DNA of 64,000 bases, from IMG/VR virus record IMGVR_UViG_3300021964_007369, positions 27,801-91,800 of that record; one strand, written 5' to 3'. The position numbers and the translations under genes are program-made. Source of the DNA: a virus. The first letter of the stretch is position 1, and the number at the start of each line of letters is the position of its first letter. Shown piece after piece: positions 54,773 to 62,796 of this stretch. The notes beneath the pieces were generated by a model, which made no database searches, was not told where the DNA came from, and worked only from the letters and a program-made list of their open reading frames with translations.

Positions 54773-55600
54773 GTGAAAAGAGTGAATTATTTAAACAATA
54801 AAGACATATTGAAAGAGATACACAAATCAAAATCAACATTTTGTAGTTTTGTAGATCCTGCATATGCACAATACGATATAATACTACCTAGTGTAGATAA
54901 AATTAATATCCGTACAGTTGCAGAAGCAAAGAGAAATAAAGCAAAAAGACTAACACTAGCCGATTACGAAGCAAAAAAAGCACAAGGAATCAAGGTAAAA
55001 CAATCCGAATGTGAAGTAGAATACACTAAAATGATTAAAGAAGAATTAATTTTTCGTGTAATGACGTATGATCATATACCAGAAGAACCAGGACGCAAGA
55101 AAAATCCTAAAACTATTGCAGATACTAAAGAGAAGTTAAATTTTCCTCCATTTGTGCATTACAAGTTTGATGACAAAGGAGAATTAGTTGTTGTTGGTAA
55201 ATCACACTGGGAAGGTGGCATGGACAACGGATACTTTAATAAAACAGGAGGCAAGGCAACTAATAAACTTGCTATGATGTGGATGAAACTGTGTGATAGA
55301 TATGCAACTAGAGGAAATGTACGTGGGTACACATACAATGACGAAATGCGTGGACAAGCAATTCTGCAATTAGCACAGATTGGCTTACAGTTTGACGAAT
55401 CAAAATCAAATAACCCTTTTGCTTATTATACTGCGGCAGTAACAAATTCATTTGTAAGAGTTATTAATATAGAAAAACGTGCTCAGAATATTCGAGACGA
55501 TATATTAGAAATGAACAATATGAATCCAAGTTACACTCGTCAAATGAAGGGTGAGTGGGAAGCACAACAGAAACGCGAAACGGATTTATCCAAAAAGTAA
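54773..55600 (+). CDS. 55: Late transcription sigma factor gp55-like
   Basis: 275 residues. GTG start with AGGAG six bases upstream; the ATG at 54771 is directly followed by TGA in frame, so GTG is the real start. The C-terminal ~100 residues, from YTYNDEMRGQAILQLAQIGLQFDESKSNNPFAYYTAAVTN to the RAQNIRDDILE helix, match sigma region 2 of T4 gp55, which binds RNA polymerase and the TATAAATA late promoter. The N-terminal ~170 residues are longer than in T4 (185 in total), with Lys-rich charged helices and a KFDDKGELVVVGKSHWEGG hairpin. It should drive the late promoters found in this window. Preceded by a perfect sigma70 promoter. Confidence 0.88.
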   Translation: MKRVNYLNNKDILKEIHKSKSTFCSFVDPAYAQYDIILPSVDKINIRTVAEAKRNKAKRLTLADYEAKKAQGIKVKQSECEVEYTKMIKEELIFRVMTYDHIPEEPGRKKNPKTIADTKEKLNFPPFVHYKFDDKGELVVVGKSHWEGGMDNGYFNKTGGKATNKLAMMWMKLCDRYATRGNVRGYTYNDEMRGQAILQLAQIGLQFDESKSNNPFAYYTAAVTNSFVRVINIEKRAQNIRDDILEMNNMNPSYTRQMKGEWEAQQKRETDLSKK

Positions 55601-55609
55601 TTTTTTTGC

Positions 55610-55638
55610 TTGACAAAGCACTATAATGAACGTATAAT
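55610..55638 (+). promoter_or_regulatory. Sigma70-type promoter of gp47
   Basis: TTGACA (55610-55615), 17 bases, TATAAT (55633-55638). Perfect consensus, just downstream of the gp55 stop. It gives gp47/gp46 an independent early start. Confidence 0.9.
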
Positions 55639-55667
55639 ATTATAGATTATGGAAAGAGGTACAAATT

Positions 55668-56678
55668 TTGTTCAAAAAAGCGGCAGTATTCACTGACATT
55701 CACCTTGGATTAAAAGGAAACAGTAAAGTACACAATGACGACTGTGAAGCATTTGTAGATTGGTTTATTGAGCAAGCTCAAGCCAATGGATGCGAAACAG
55801 GTATTTTTTGTGGCGACTGGCATCATAATAGAAGCAGTCTTAACCTAACAACTATGGACGCAACAATACGTTGTCTTGAAAAGTTAGGCGGAGCATTTAA
55901 AAACTTTTATATGTTTGTTGGTAATCATGACTTGTATTATAAAGACAAACGTGACGTAAGTTCAACAGAATTTGCTAGACATATACCAGGCATCACTGTT
56001 GTAGATAAATTTACTGAGATTGAAGACGTTGCATTGGTTCCTTGGCTTGTAGGTGATGAATGGAAAAAGATTGAAAAATGCACTGCCAAGTATATGTTTG
56101 GTCATTTTGAACTTCCTAGCTTCTATATGAACGCTATGGTACAGATGCCTGATCACGGTGACTTAAAAGCACAACATTTTAAGCATCAAGACTATGTGTT
56201 TAGTGGACACTTCCATAAACGTCAAGTACAAGGTAAGATTCATTACATCGGTAATGCATTTCCGCACAACTATGCAGATGCATGGGACGATGAGCGTGGC
56301 ATGATGATACTCGATCGAGAAAATAGCAAAGATCCAGAATACCTTAATTGGGGACAATGCCCGAAATATAGAACTGTTAAGTTATCTCAATTAATCGACG
56401 AACAAGAATCTTTAATAAAACCCAACATGTATCTACGTGTTACTTTAGATCTTCCTATATCTTATGAAGAAGCAAGTTTTATTAAAGAAACTTACATAAA
56501 CAATTTTGGGTGTAGAGAGATTACACTTATACCACAGAAACAAGATGAGGAAATATCAACTTCGTTGGATATATCAAAGTTTGAAAGTGTTGATGAAATA
56601 GTTTCTAAAGAAATTAGTGAAATTGATAGTGATAGTTTTGATAAGAAGACATTGTTAGATATCTATAGCGACTTATAA
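55668..56678 (+). CDS. 47: Recombination endonuclease subunit gp47 (SbcD/Mre11-like)
   Basis: 336 residues. TTG start at 55668 with AAGAGG upstream. Phosphoesterase motifs: DIHLG (10-14), GDWHHN (~46), GNHD (~86-89), GHFE (~145) and SGHFHKR (~181), the metal-binding set of Mre11/SbcD nucleases. With gp46 it resects and processes DNA ends for recombination-dependent replication and packaging. The C-terminal ~100 residues carry the gp46-binding region (helical, acidic, KKTLLDIYSDL end). Gene order gp47 then gp46 with no gap matches T4-like phages. Confidence 0.96.
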   Translation: MFKKAAVFTDIHLGLKGNSKVHNDDCEAFVDWFIEQAQANGCETGIFCGDWHHNRSSLNLTTMDATIRCLEKLGGAFKNFYMFVGNHDLYYKDKRDVSSTEFARHIPGITVVDKFTEIEDVALVPWLVGDEWKKIEKCTAKYMFGHFELPSFYMNAMVQMPDHGDLKAQHFKHQDYVFSGHFHKRQVQGKIHYIGNAFPHNYADAWDDERGMMILDRENSKDPEYLNWGQCPKYRTVKLSQLIDEQESLIKPNMYLRVTLDLPISYEEASFIKETYINNFGCREITLIPQKQDEEISTSLDISKFESVDEIVSKEISEIDSDSFDKKTLLDIYSDL

Positions 56679-58451
56679 ATGATAAAAATTAAAGACCTAA
56701 CCGTAAAGAATTTCATGAGTGTGGGTAATCAAACCCAAGCTGTTGACTTTGATAAGCAACAACTTACACTTGTGTTGGGAGAAAACTTAGATCAAGGCGG
56801 AGACGATAGTGGTTCACGTAATGGTACAGGTAAGACTACAATTATTAATGCACTAAGTTATGCATTGTATGGATTAGCATTAACAAACATACGCAGAAAT
56901 AACTTAATTAATAAAACTAATTCAAAAGGTATGTTAGTTACACTACATTTTGAAAAAGATAACGTAGACTATCGCATCGAAAGAGGTCGTAGTCCTAATA
57001 TTCTTAAGTTTTATGTAAACAATGAAGAACAAGAAATGACAGACGAATCGCAAGGCGATAGTCGCAAAACACAAGAAGATATTAACACACTTCTTGGTAT
57101 GAGCCATGATATGTTTAAACATATTGTTGCACTAAACACTTATACTGAGCCATTCCTTAGTATGAAACAAAATGATCAACGTGCTATTATAGAACAGTTG
57201 TTAGGTATTACTATTCTTAGTGAAAAAGCTGATATCCTAAAAGAACAAGTTAAACAAACTAAAGATGCTATTACACAAGAAACCTTAAAGATTGAAGCAA
57301 TACAAACTGCTAATAGTAAAATTGAAGGCACTATTACTAGTTTACAAGGAACGCAACGTGCTTGGATTGCTAAGAAGCAACAAGACATGAATAATTTAGC
57401 ATCTGCAATCGACGAATTAGAACACTTAGATGTTAATGTTGAGTTAGAATCACATGAAAAACTAGTAAATTGGAACGAGCATAACAATGCTATTTTGGCT
57501 CTTAAAAAAGAATTAAGCACATTGGAGCCAGCATTACAACGTGCGGAGAAGAGTGTTGAAAAAGCAACTAAAGACATATCAAATCTTGAAGAGGCTACTT
57601 GTTATACTTGTGGACAAGAACTACATGCAGATAAAAAAGCAGAATTAGAAGCACGTAAAGAAAAAGAATTAGATGAGGCAATCGACTATCGATCGGAGAT
57701 TACTAAAAAAGTAGATGACGTTATTAAAGGTCTTGATGACATTGGTGATATCAATGGCAAACCTACTACTTACTATGAAACAGCAAAAGAAGCATACGAG
57801 CATAGACAAAATGTTGACAGTTTAAAAACTGCACTTGAAAATAAAACATCTGAAACAGATCCTTATCAAACACAGATTGACGAATTAAACAATACTGCTA
57901 TACAAACTGTTGACTGGGTTGAAGTTAATCAACTTACAAATTATAAAGACCATCAAGAATTCTTGTTGAAACTGTTAACTAACAAAGATAGTTTTATTCG
58001 TAAGAAAATTATTGAACAAAACTTAGCATACTTAAACAATAGACTTACATATTACTTGGATAAGTTAGGATTACCGCATCAGGTTGAATTCTTAAACGAC
58101 TTAACAGTACAAATTACACAACTTGGACAAGACTTAGATTTTGATAACTTGAGTAGAGGTGAACGTAATAGACTTATACTTGGTATGAGTTTTGCATTTA
58201 GAGATGTTTGGGAAAGTCTATATCAGAATATCAACTTATTGTTTATTGATGAGTTAATTGATAGTGGCATGGATATTTCAGGTGTTGAAAATTCACTTGC
58301 TGTAATTAAGAAAATGGGTCGTGAGCGTCAAAAAAATGTATTTTTAATCTCACACAAAGACGAGCTTATAGGACGTGTGAATCATTTGCTTAAAGTAGTT
58401 AAAGAAAATGGGTTTACATCATATGAAAATGATATTGATATTGTAGAATGA
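56679..58451 (+). CDS. 46: Recombination endonuclease subunit gp46 (SbcC/Rad50-like ATPase)
   Basis: 590 residues, near the T4 length (560). ATP-binding loop SRNGTGKT at 46-53 (Ser in place of the first Gly). A coiled-coil arm runs about 180-450 around a zinc hook CYTC at 308-311, which joins two molecules. The signature LSRGERNRL (~490) and Walker B LLFIDELID (~520), then the H of ISHKDEL, complete the ABC ATPase. The start follows the gp47 stop directly, and the stop overlaps the next gene (ATGA). Confidence 0.97.
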   Translation: MIKIKDLTVKNFMSVGNQTQAVDFDKQQLTLVLGENLDQGGDDSGSRNGTGKTTIINALSYALYGLALTNIRRNNLINKTNSKGMLVTLHFEKDNVDYRIERGRSPNILKFYVNNEEQEMTDESQGDSRKTQEDINTLLGMSHDMFKHIVALNTYTEPFLSMKQNDQRAIIEQLLGITILSEKADILKEQVKQTKDAITQETLKIEAIQTANSKIEGTITSLQGTQRAWIAKKQQDMNNLASAIDELEHLDVNVELESHEKLVNWNEHNNAILALKKELSTLEPALQRAEKSVEKATKDISNLEEATCYTCGQELHADKKAELEARKEKELDEAIDYRSEITKKVDDVIKGLDDIGDINGKPTTYYETAKEAYEHRQNVDSLKTALENKTSETDPYQTQIDELNNTAIQTVDWVEVNQLTNYKDHQEFLLKLLTNKDSFIRKKIIEQNLAYLNNRLTYYLDKLGLPHQVEFLNDLTVQITQLGQDLDFDNLSRGERNRLILGMSFAFRDVWESLYQNINLLFIDELIDSGMDISGVENSLAVIKKMGRERQKNVFLISHKDELIGRVNHLLKVVKENGFTSYENDIDIVE

Positions 58452-58669
58452 ACGATATAGAAGACGATATACACGATCAATTAACAAAAGCGTATCTTGA
58501 TTATTTCAAAGCAAACGAAAAGTTTGAAAGAAATAACTCTATTAGAACACATCGAGAAGTAAGAAAATGGCTACGGGTAATACGTAGCCTAGCAAAACAA
58601 CGTTCTGACGAGATACATCTAAAGCATACAACTACAAGGCAAACCAGATCAGGCGACGATAAAAAATAG
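58448..58669 (+). CDS. Small protein of unknown function next to gp46
   Basis: 73 residues. ATG overlaps the gp46 stop by 4 bases, so it is co-translated. Nearly all helical and highly charged: DDIHDQLTKAYLDYFKANEKFERN then THREVRKWLRVIRSLAKQRSDEI. It is reminiscent of small conserved T4-like phage proteins placed after gp46 but I cannot assign a family. It has a Lys/Arg-rich C-terminus that could touch DNA. Confidence 0.6.
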   Translation: MNDIEDDIHDQLTKAYLDYFKANEKFERNNSIRTHREVRKWLRVIRSLAKQRSDEIHLKHTTTRQTRSGDDKK

Positions 58670-58686
58670 GTCCAATATATAATGCT

Positions 58687-59136
58687 ATGCAGTGGACTTA
58701 TGACGGAAAAATAATAGACGAAATACCAGAAGAATATGAAGGATTTGTTTATCTTATTACCAATACCACTACAGGCCAAAAATACATAGGCAAAAAACTA
58801 GCAAAATTTAAAACTACTAAGCCACCACTCAAAGGCAAGAAAAACAAAAGACGAGGCTACAAAGAAAGCGACTGGCGTACTTACTGGGGATCCAGTGATA
58901 GACTAAACGCAGATGTGGCCGCACTAGGCGAAGACAAGTTTACAAGAGAAATACTATACCTATGTAAAGGTAGGGGCGAAATGTCCTATATAGAGGCAAG
59001 AGAACAGTTTGATAGGCGTGTGCTTGAAACAGATGAATACTATAATGGTATTATTAATGTTAGAGTAGGCGGATCAGACAAACTCAAACAGGCATTGCTA
59101 GAACAAAACATCAAGGCAAAACAATCTAACACTTAA
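58687..59136 (+). CDS. GIY-YIG nuclease-like protein
   Basis: 149 residues. GFVYLITNTTTGQKYIGKK is a variant GIY-YIG motif (VYLI ... KYIG), followed by the KK and the basic KTTKPPLKGKKNKRRGY stretch, then DWRTYWGSS, EILYLC and SYIEAREQFDRRVL with a Glu that may be the metal ligand. This fold is used by homing endonucleases, Seg-type enzymes and repair nucleases. No DNA-binding C-terminal zinc finger is visible. It follows the small gene after gp46 and directly precedes a non-coding stretch of 551 bases. A mobile homing nuclease or an ordinary phage nuclease are both possible. Confidence 0.75.
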   Translation: MQWTYDGKIIDEIPEEYEGFVYLITNTTTGQKYIGKKLAKFKTTKPPLKGKKNKRRGYKESDWRTYWGSSDRLNADVAALGEDKFTREILYLCKGRGEMSYIEAREQFDRRVLETDEYYNGIINVRVGGSDKLKQALLEQNIKAKQSNT

Positions 59137-59520
59137 GGTTGGCGGGCCAGTTTATAATACCGCTGAGTAAAGGGTGACGTGAAAATCACACTCGTACACG
59201 TTGAGCCGCGTCCGGTAGTAGGGCGGCAGGATTGGCGTAGATTGACTGTTAGCAATCGAAAAACACAACACAGTTCATAAAAACTCTTTAGCAATAGGAA
59301 CGAAGCGAGAGGTATTACGGTGTAGCGTATATTTTAAGAATATACGGCGTAGCGTAAGATGTCGACGTAGGTTGGGAAAGGTCAGAGCCCATTGAACTAA
59401 GTGTATAAACAAATAACCTACTTCCAATGTCTCGGCTGTGGCGAACTCACATGAAGACCAAGATTAGATGGAACCAGCGATTAGGTTCCGTCTGACTGAA
59501 ACAATCTACATGAAGTAACT
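59137..59520 (+). ncRNA. Candidate structured non-coding RNA of unknown class
   Basis: No open frame of useful length. My hand count gives about 44% G+C over 59161-59520 against 23% in the next 60 bases. Visible stems: 59206-59227 (GCCGC...GCGGC around a CC/GG), 59240-59257 (GATTG/CAATC), 59326-59346 (CGTATATT/AATATACG), 59367-59373 with 59415-59421 (GTAGGTT/AACCTAC), 59470-59475 with 59484-59489 (GGAACC/GGTTCC), and AATACC (59156-59161) with GGTATT (59311-59316) as a possible long-range closing pair. TATAAT at 59153-59158 could be a -10, but no good -35 is seen. I do not recognise tmRNA, RNase P or group I/II core motifs. Strand is assumed from the flanking genes. Confidence 0.5.
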
Positions 59521-59521
59521 A

Positions 59522-59542
59522 CAATATTACTTCGTAATATTG
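59522..59542 (+). terminator. Possible terminator hairpin
   Basis: CAATATTAC TTC GTAATATTG, a nine-base perfect stem with a three-base loop, followed by a weakly T-rich CTTTAATTATT. It could end the candidate RNA or the gp55-to-nuclease transcript. The A/T-rich stem is thermally weak, so this is only plausible. Confidence 0.4.
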
Positions 59543-59616
59543 CTTTAATTATTGTTTATCACTTCTATCACACATAATCAAATACGAAGTAAATAGTTTG
59601 AGCGTTAGCGAAAACA

Positions 59617-59637
59617 AATATCTACGAAGTAGATATT
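59617..59637. other. Perfect hairpin upstream of a late promoter
   Basis: AATATCTAC GAA GTAGATATT, a nine-base stem with a three-base loop, 12 bases before the late promoter motif at 59649. The rest of the stretch from 59543 to 59687 is AT-rich with a GCGTTAGC palindrome at about 59602-59609 and no further feature. Confidence 0.5.
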
Positions 59638-59648
59638 GAATATATATG

Positions 59649-59656
59649 CATAAATA
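59649..59656 (+). promoter_or_regulatory. T4-type late promoter motif
   Basis: CATAAATA, 32 bases before the ATG at 59688; one mismatch to TATAAATA. Suggests late expression of the next two genes, as for virion proteins. Confidence 0.55.
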
Positions 59657-59687
59657 ATGTATAAGACAAATATAGGTAGGAACACTA

Positions 59688-60395
59688 ATGAGATTAATTG
59701 ATATTACTTCAACAGATTCTGACTTAAACGAAGCACCTGCTGGTTTTTTTAAACAAGGACTTAAGAAGATAGGTGCAAAAGCGGCCGCTAAAGTTGGAAT
59801 GAAGGGTACAGCCGCAAGTTTAGCCCAGCAAGTAGACACTGGAGCGTCAGCAAACCAACTTAAAGTAGATCTTCAAGGATACTTAGGTGGTATTGGCGGT
59901 AGTTTAAAGAAATTAGATGCTACTGAACTAAAAGCATTTTTAGCAAGTAAAAAAATGCCTACTAATTCAGTACCTGCAAGCGGAATTGTTCCTCCAAAAG
60001 AATTAGATAACATCCTTTTAAAAACATTACAACAAAGTAAAAAAGTTACAGGCGCACCGGCTGTTGGAGCAAAACAAGATCCATCAGCAATCGGAAGCGG
60101 AACAGCACCAGCAGGTGGTGGACAAGCACAAGGTGGATCACAGGCACCACAAGCACAAGGTGGACAAGCACAAGGTGGACAAGCACCGGCACAGGGTGGC
60201 GGACAAGCGCCAGCGCCAAACGATGCTAATAATGACGGTAAAGACGATACAACAGGAAAAGTTATTCCAATGAAAAAACCTGGAGCGGCACCTGCCGCAG
60301 GCGGACAGGCTTCTGCTGGAATTCCTGATGCATTACAAACACAATTAGATGCGTTGACGCCAACTGAGAAAAAAGCACTAGCAGGAATAATATAA
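59688..60395 (+). CDS. Probable virion-internal or structural protein with QGGA-rich repeats
   Basis: 235 residues, not matched to a named gene. ATG with AGGTAGGA about 9 bases upstream. The N-terminus MRLIDITSTDSDLNE|APAG contains L-N-E, matching the (L/I)xE| cleavage rule of the T4 prohead protease gp21, as in T4 internal head proteins whose 10-20-residue targeting peptide is removed. Then comes a basic amphipathic stretch (GLKKIGAKAAAKVG), a middle helix region, and from about 143 to 177 a Gln/Gly/Ala/Pro-rich repeat, followed by a DANNDGKDD loop that could bind calcium and a hydrophobic tail (TPTEKKALAGII). A late promoter precedes it. Its stop shares one base with the next gene (TAATG). 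Confidence 0.6.
   Translation: MRLIDITSTDSDLNEAPAGFFKQGLKKIGAKAAAKVGMKGTAASLAQQVDTGASANQLKVDLQGYLGGIGGSLKKLDATELKAFLASKKMPTNSVPASGIVPPKELDNILLKTLQQSKKVTGAPAVGAKQDPSAIGSGTAPAGGGQAQGGSQAPQAQGGQAQGGQAPAQGGGQAPAPNDANNDGKDDTTGKVIPMKKPGAAPAAGGQASAGIPDALQTQLDALTPTEKKALAGII
60111..60212. repeat. Imperfect tandem repeats coding Gln/Gly/Ala/Pro-rich stretch
   Basis: Units like acaagcacaaggtgg repeat with variation across about 100 bases and code for QAQGG/QAPxQGG motifs in the preceding gene. Frame shadows of this repeat (His/Lys-rich) are not genes. Confidence 0.7.
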
Positions 60396-62572
60396 TGAAA
60401 CTAACAGAAGTAACAGGTTATAATTCAAAAACAGCACAAATCCTTAAAGAAGGATTTCAAGATCTTACTGAAACACAGATTGTTTATCTAAACAGGTGGG
60501 AAAAAGAACTTTGGCCATTAGTTGAACAATATGTTAATGAAGCGGCACAACAATTAACTCCAGATCAAATACAAGATATTTTTAAAGGAGCCGAAAGTGT
60601 TGCTGATGCTAGTGGCGAAAACAAAAATACACTAGGAAAAGCCGCCGGTGCTGTAGGAGCGGCCGCTAAGTTACCTATAGATATTGCTAAAAAAGTAGAT
60701 GCCAAAATTAATGAACTTGGTAAAATGGCACAAAATGCTGGTCCAGTTAAAAACATGGATCAAAAATTTGAGCAACTTAAAAAAGACATTACTGCAAATA
60801 ATTCAGATTCAAAAATTGTACAAGGAATACAAAAAGTAAGCGATTGGGCAAAAGAAAATCCAGGCAAAGCAAGTATTGCTGTAGGTGTTCTTACAACTAT
60901 AGCGGCTTTTGCAGGCGGACCAATGGGTGGCGCGGCCGCTGGTTTGGTATTACGTGCTTCTAAAGATTTATTACAAGGTGAAAAATTATCAACAGCAGTT
61001 GGTAAGTCAGTTAAAACAGCGGCATATGGTGCTCTTGCTGGTATGGCAATTCAAGGTTTAACTGATAATATGATTGACAATATTGCAACAGGTAGCGAAG
61101 CAGAAGCAGACGCAATGCTAGATGGTTTTGAAAAAGCTAATTTTCAAGCGTCTGTAGATGGCGCGGCGGCAGAAGCGGGTCTTGATGCAGGTGTGCTTGA
61201 TGGTGCTATGAACTATAGCAGTGAAGGTAACATAAACGGTTTCTATTACAACTATGATTTTACTATGACTGCAGATCAAGTTGAAAAATTTAAAGCACTT
61301 AAAGATGCCGTAACAAATTCAAAAACATTCAGCCCAGAGTTTTACAAAGCGGCTGGCGAATTACACGGATTTCTTTCAACAGCACAACAAGCAAACACAG
61401 ACTTATCAGCACTTGCACGAACAATAGCAAACATTCCAAAAGATGTGTTGACAGGTGATCAGATGGATGCGGCAATCGCTGTGCTTGACAATGCAGATGA
61501 AGCAATTGAAAAAATTATGGCTGTAGGAGGAGGCGCGGCTTCGGCGGCACAAGGTGCTCTTGCAACTGTAGATGATAATAATAAAAAAATGCACAAGGTC
61601 AAACCAATTGATCCTGAAGAAAAGAAACAATTAGAATTAAGTTTAAAAGGCGGAGAAGATTCTCCAGCAGACGATAAAGTTGCAGTGCGTGGAACTGAAT
61701 CTGTAGATTTTTCTAACGACATGGATGTGTTGTTTGATGAATGGTTGCGTGAAGCAGACCCTGCACAAGGTGAACTTCCATTAAACAATCCAAATACAAC
61801 AGGTGCAAAAGTTAAAAGAGGTTTTGGAAATTTAGTCAAAGGTGCAAAAGGCGCTGTTGGTAAAGCGGCTAGTAAAGTAAAAGCTGGTGCAAAAGAATTA
61901 ACATCTAACGTAACAGCGGCAAAACTAAATTCACAATGGAAAAAAATGGGAGAACCAACTGATGCAGGATCTATATACAATTTACTTACAACATTTGGTA
62001 TGGACGATGCAATGGTGCAACAAATTGCAACAGGTGCAAAAGTTGAATTAAAACCGTCAGGTGATGCAAAGACTGTTACAACAGCACCAGGCAAAGATGC
62101 AGGAGCAAGTAAAACAGGTGATGCGGCTGATACAACTACAAGTACAGTGAAAAAAGGTGACGTACAAGAAATAGGTGGTGTGCAATACAAATGGGAAGGC
62201 GCACTATGGGTTAATGTTTCAACAAATAAACCTGTAGGAATTATACCAGCGATTGAATTAGGATTACCTAATCCTAAAATTGATCCTATTGTAGCGGCGG
62301 CTAAAAAAGATCCAGAACTTGCAAAACTAATTAAAGCACAAATAACATCAAAAGGTGTAGAAGCAGGTACAGCTGGCGCGGCCAAAGCGGCTAAAGCAGG
62401 TGTTAAAGGTACTGGTAGTTTAGATGCAGGCGGAGTTGGAGCAGATAAAACAAAAATAGTTCCAGGTAGTAAGCCAAAAGCGGCACCAGTAAAAGCGGCA
62501 CCAAAAGCGGCACCAAAAGCGGCTAAGAAATCACCTAATCCAAAAGCACCACCTAAAAAAGCAGTAGCTTAA
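60395..62572 (+). CDS. Large probable virion-internal protein with histone-like C-terminal tail
   Basis: 725 residues, not matched to a named gene. The N-terminus MKLTEVTGYNSKTAQILKEGFQDLTETQ contains L-K-E and L-T-E, both fitting the gp21 cleavage rule, and another L-R-E|A lies at MDVLFDEWLREADPAQ (about 443-458). It has a hydrophobic Gly/Ala segment (IAVGVLTTIAAFAGGPMGGAAAGLVL, about 165-190), a long Ala-rich helical middle, and a C-terminal ~40 residues rich in Lys, Ala and Pro (VKAAPKAAPKAAKKS), similar in character to histone H1-like tails. These suggest a head-internal or ejected DNA-binding protein; that is inference. Its stop overlaps the convergent hub gene by 4 bases. Confidence 0.6.
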   Translation: MKLTEVTGYNSKTAQILKEGFQDLTETQIVYLNRWEKELWPLVEQYVNEAAQQLTPDQIQDIFKGAESVADASGENKNTLGKAAGAVGAAAKLPIDIAKKVDAKINELGKMAQNAGPVKNMDQKFEQLKKDITANNSDSKIVQGIQKVSDWAKENPGKASIAVGVLTTIAAFAGGPMGGAAAGLVLRASKDLLQGEKLSTAVGKSVKTAAYGALAGMAIQGLTDNMIDNIATGSEAEADAMLDGFEKANFQASVDGAAAEAGLDAGVLDGAMNYSSEGNINGFYYNYDFTMTADQVEKFKALKDAVTNSKTFSPEFYKAAGELHGFLSTAQQANTDLSALARTIANIPKDVLTGDQMDAAIAVLDNADEAIEKIMAVGGGAASAAQGALATVDDNNKKMHKVKPIDPEEKKQLELSLKGGEDSPADDKVAVRGTESVDFSNDMDVLFDEWLREADPAQGELPLNNPNTTGAKVKRGFGNLVKGAKGAVGKAASKVKAGAKELTSNVTAAKLNSQWKKMGEPTDAGSIYNLLTTFGMDDAMVQQIATGAKVELKPSGDAKTVTTAPGKDAGASKTGDAADTTTSTVKKGDVQEIGGVQYKWEGALWVNVSTNKPVGIIPAIELGLPNPKIDPIVAAAKKDPELAKLIKAQITSKGVEAGTAGAAKAAKAGVKGTGSLDAGGVGADKTKIVPGSKPKAAPVKAAPKAAPKAAKKSPNPKAPPKKAVA

Positions 62573-62796
62573 AAATAAGGTAATTTACTTTCTTTAGTAA
62601 TATTAAGATTTTCTTCAACTAACTTACCGATAATTTCTCTATCAGCAAAGTCTATGGCATATGCTTCGTCAAGACTAAGTCCGCCTCTCATGTGCCAACA
62701 AAGTTTATAAGTTTCAAACTTAATTTGTTTAACCCTGTCGTCTAGGACCTTAACCTCTTGCAATATACGCTCAAGAGGCCAGGTTAAGATCCTCAT
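62569..62796 (-). CDS. Baseplate hub assembly protein, gp51/gp28-like
   Basis: 75 residues. TYKLCWHMRGGLSLDEAYAIDFADREIIGKLVEENLNITKESKLPYF has the CWxMRGG and DREIIxKxxEEN blocks that I associate with the small T4-like hub assembly proteins (gp51 or the gp28 hub distal subunit). The ATG overlaps the stop of the gp26-like gene by 4 bases, and gp26/gp51-type genes are commonly neighbours in marine T4-like phages. The convergent 725-residue gene ends inside its last codons (4-base overlap). Which of gp51 or gp28 is not settled. Confidence 0.6.
   Translation of the reverse strand: MRILTWPLERILQEVKVLDDRVKQIKFETYKLCWHMRGGLSLDEAYAIDFADREIIGKLVEENLNITKESKLPYF

Noticed and set aside
59137-59520. A tmRNA, RNase P RNA, group I or group II intron in the non-coding stretch
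   Set aside because: I looked for tRNA-like ends, the RNase P GAGGAAAGUCC element, the group I GUUCAGAGACUA-type element and a group II domain V, and found none that fit. GGTCAGAGCCC at 59380 only faintly resembles the group I element.
60064-60273. His/Lys-rich frame over the QGGA repeat
   Set aside because: Shifted reading of the repeat; no independent start signal.
61459-62385. Minus-strand open frame of 308 residues opposite the 725-residue gene
   Set aside because: It results from Ala/Lys/Gly-rich codons on the plus strand; the plus-strand gene has coupled start and stop, the minus frame does not.
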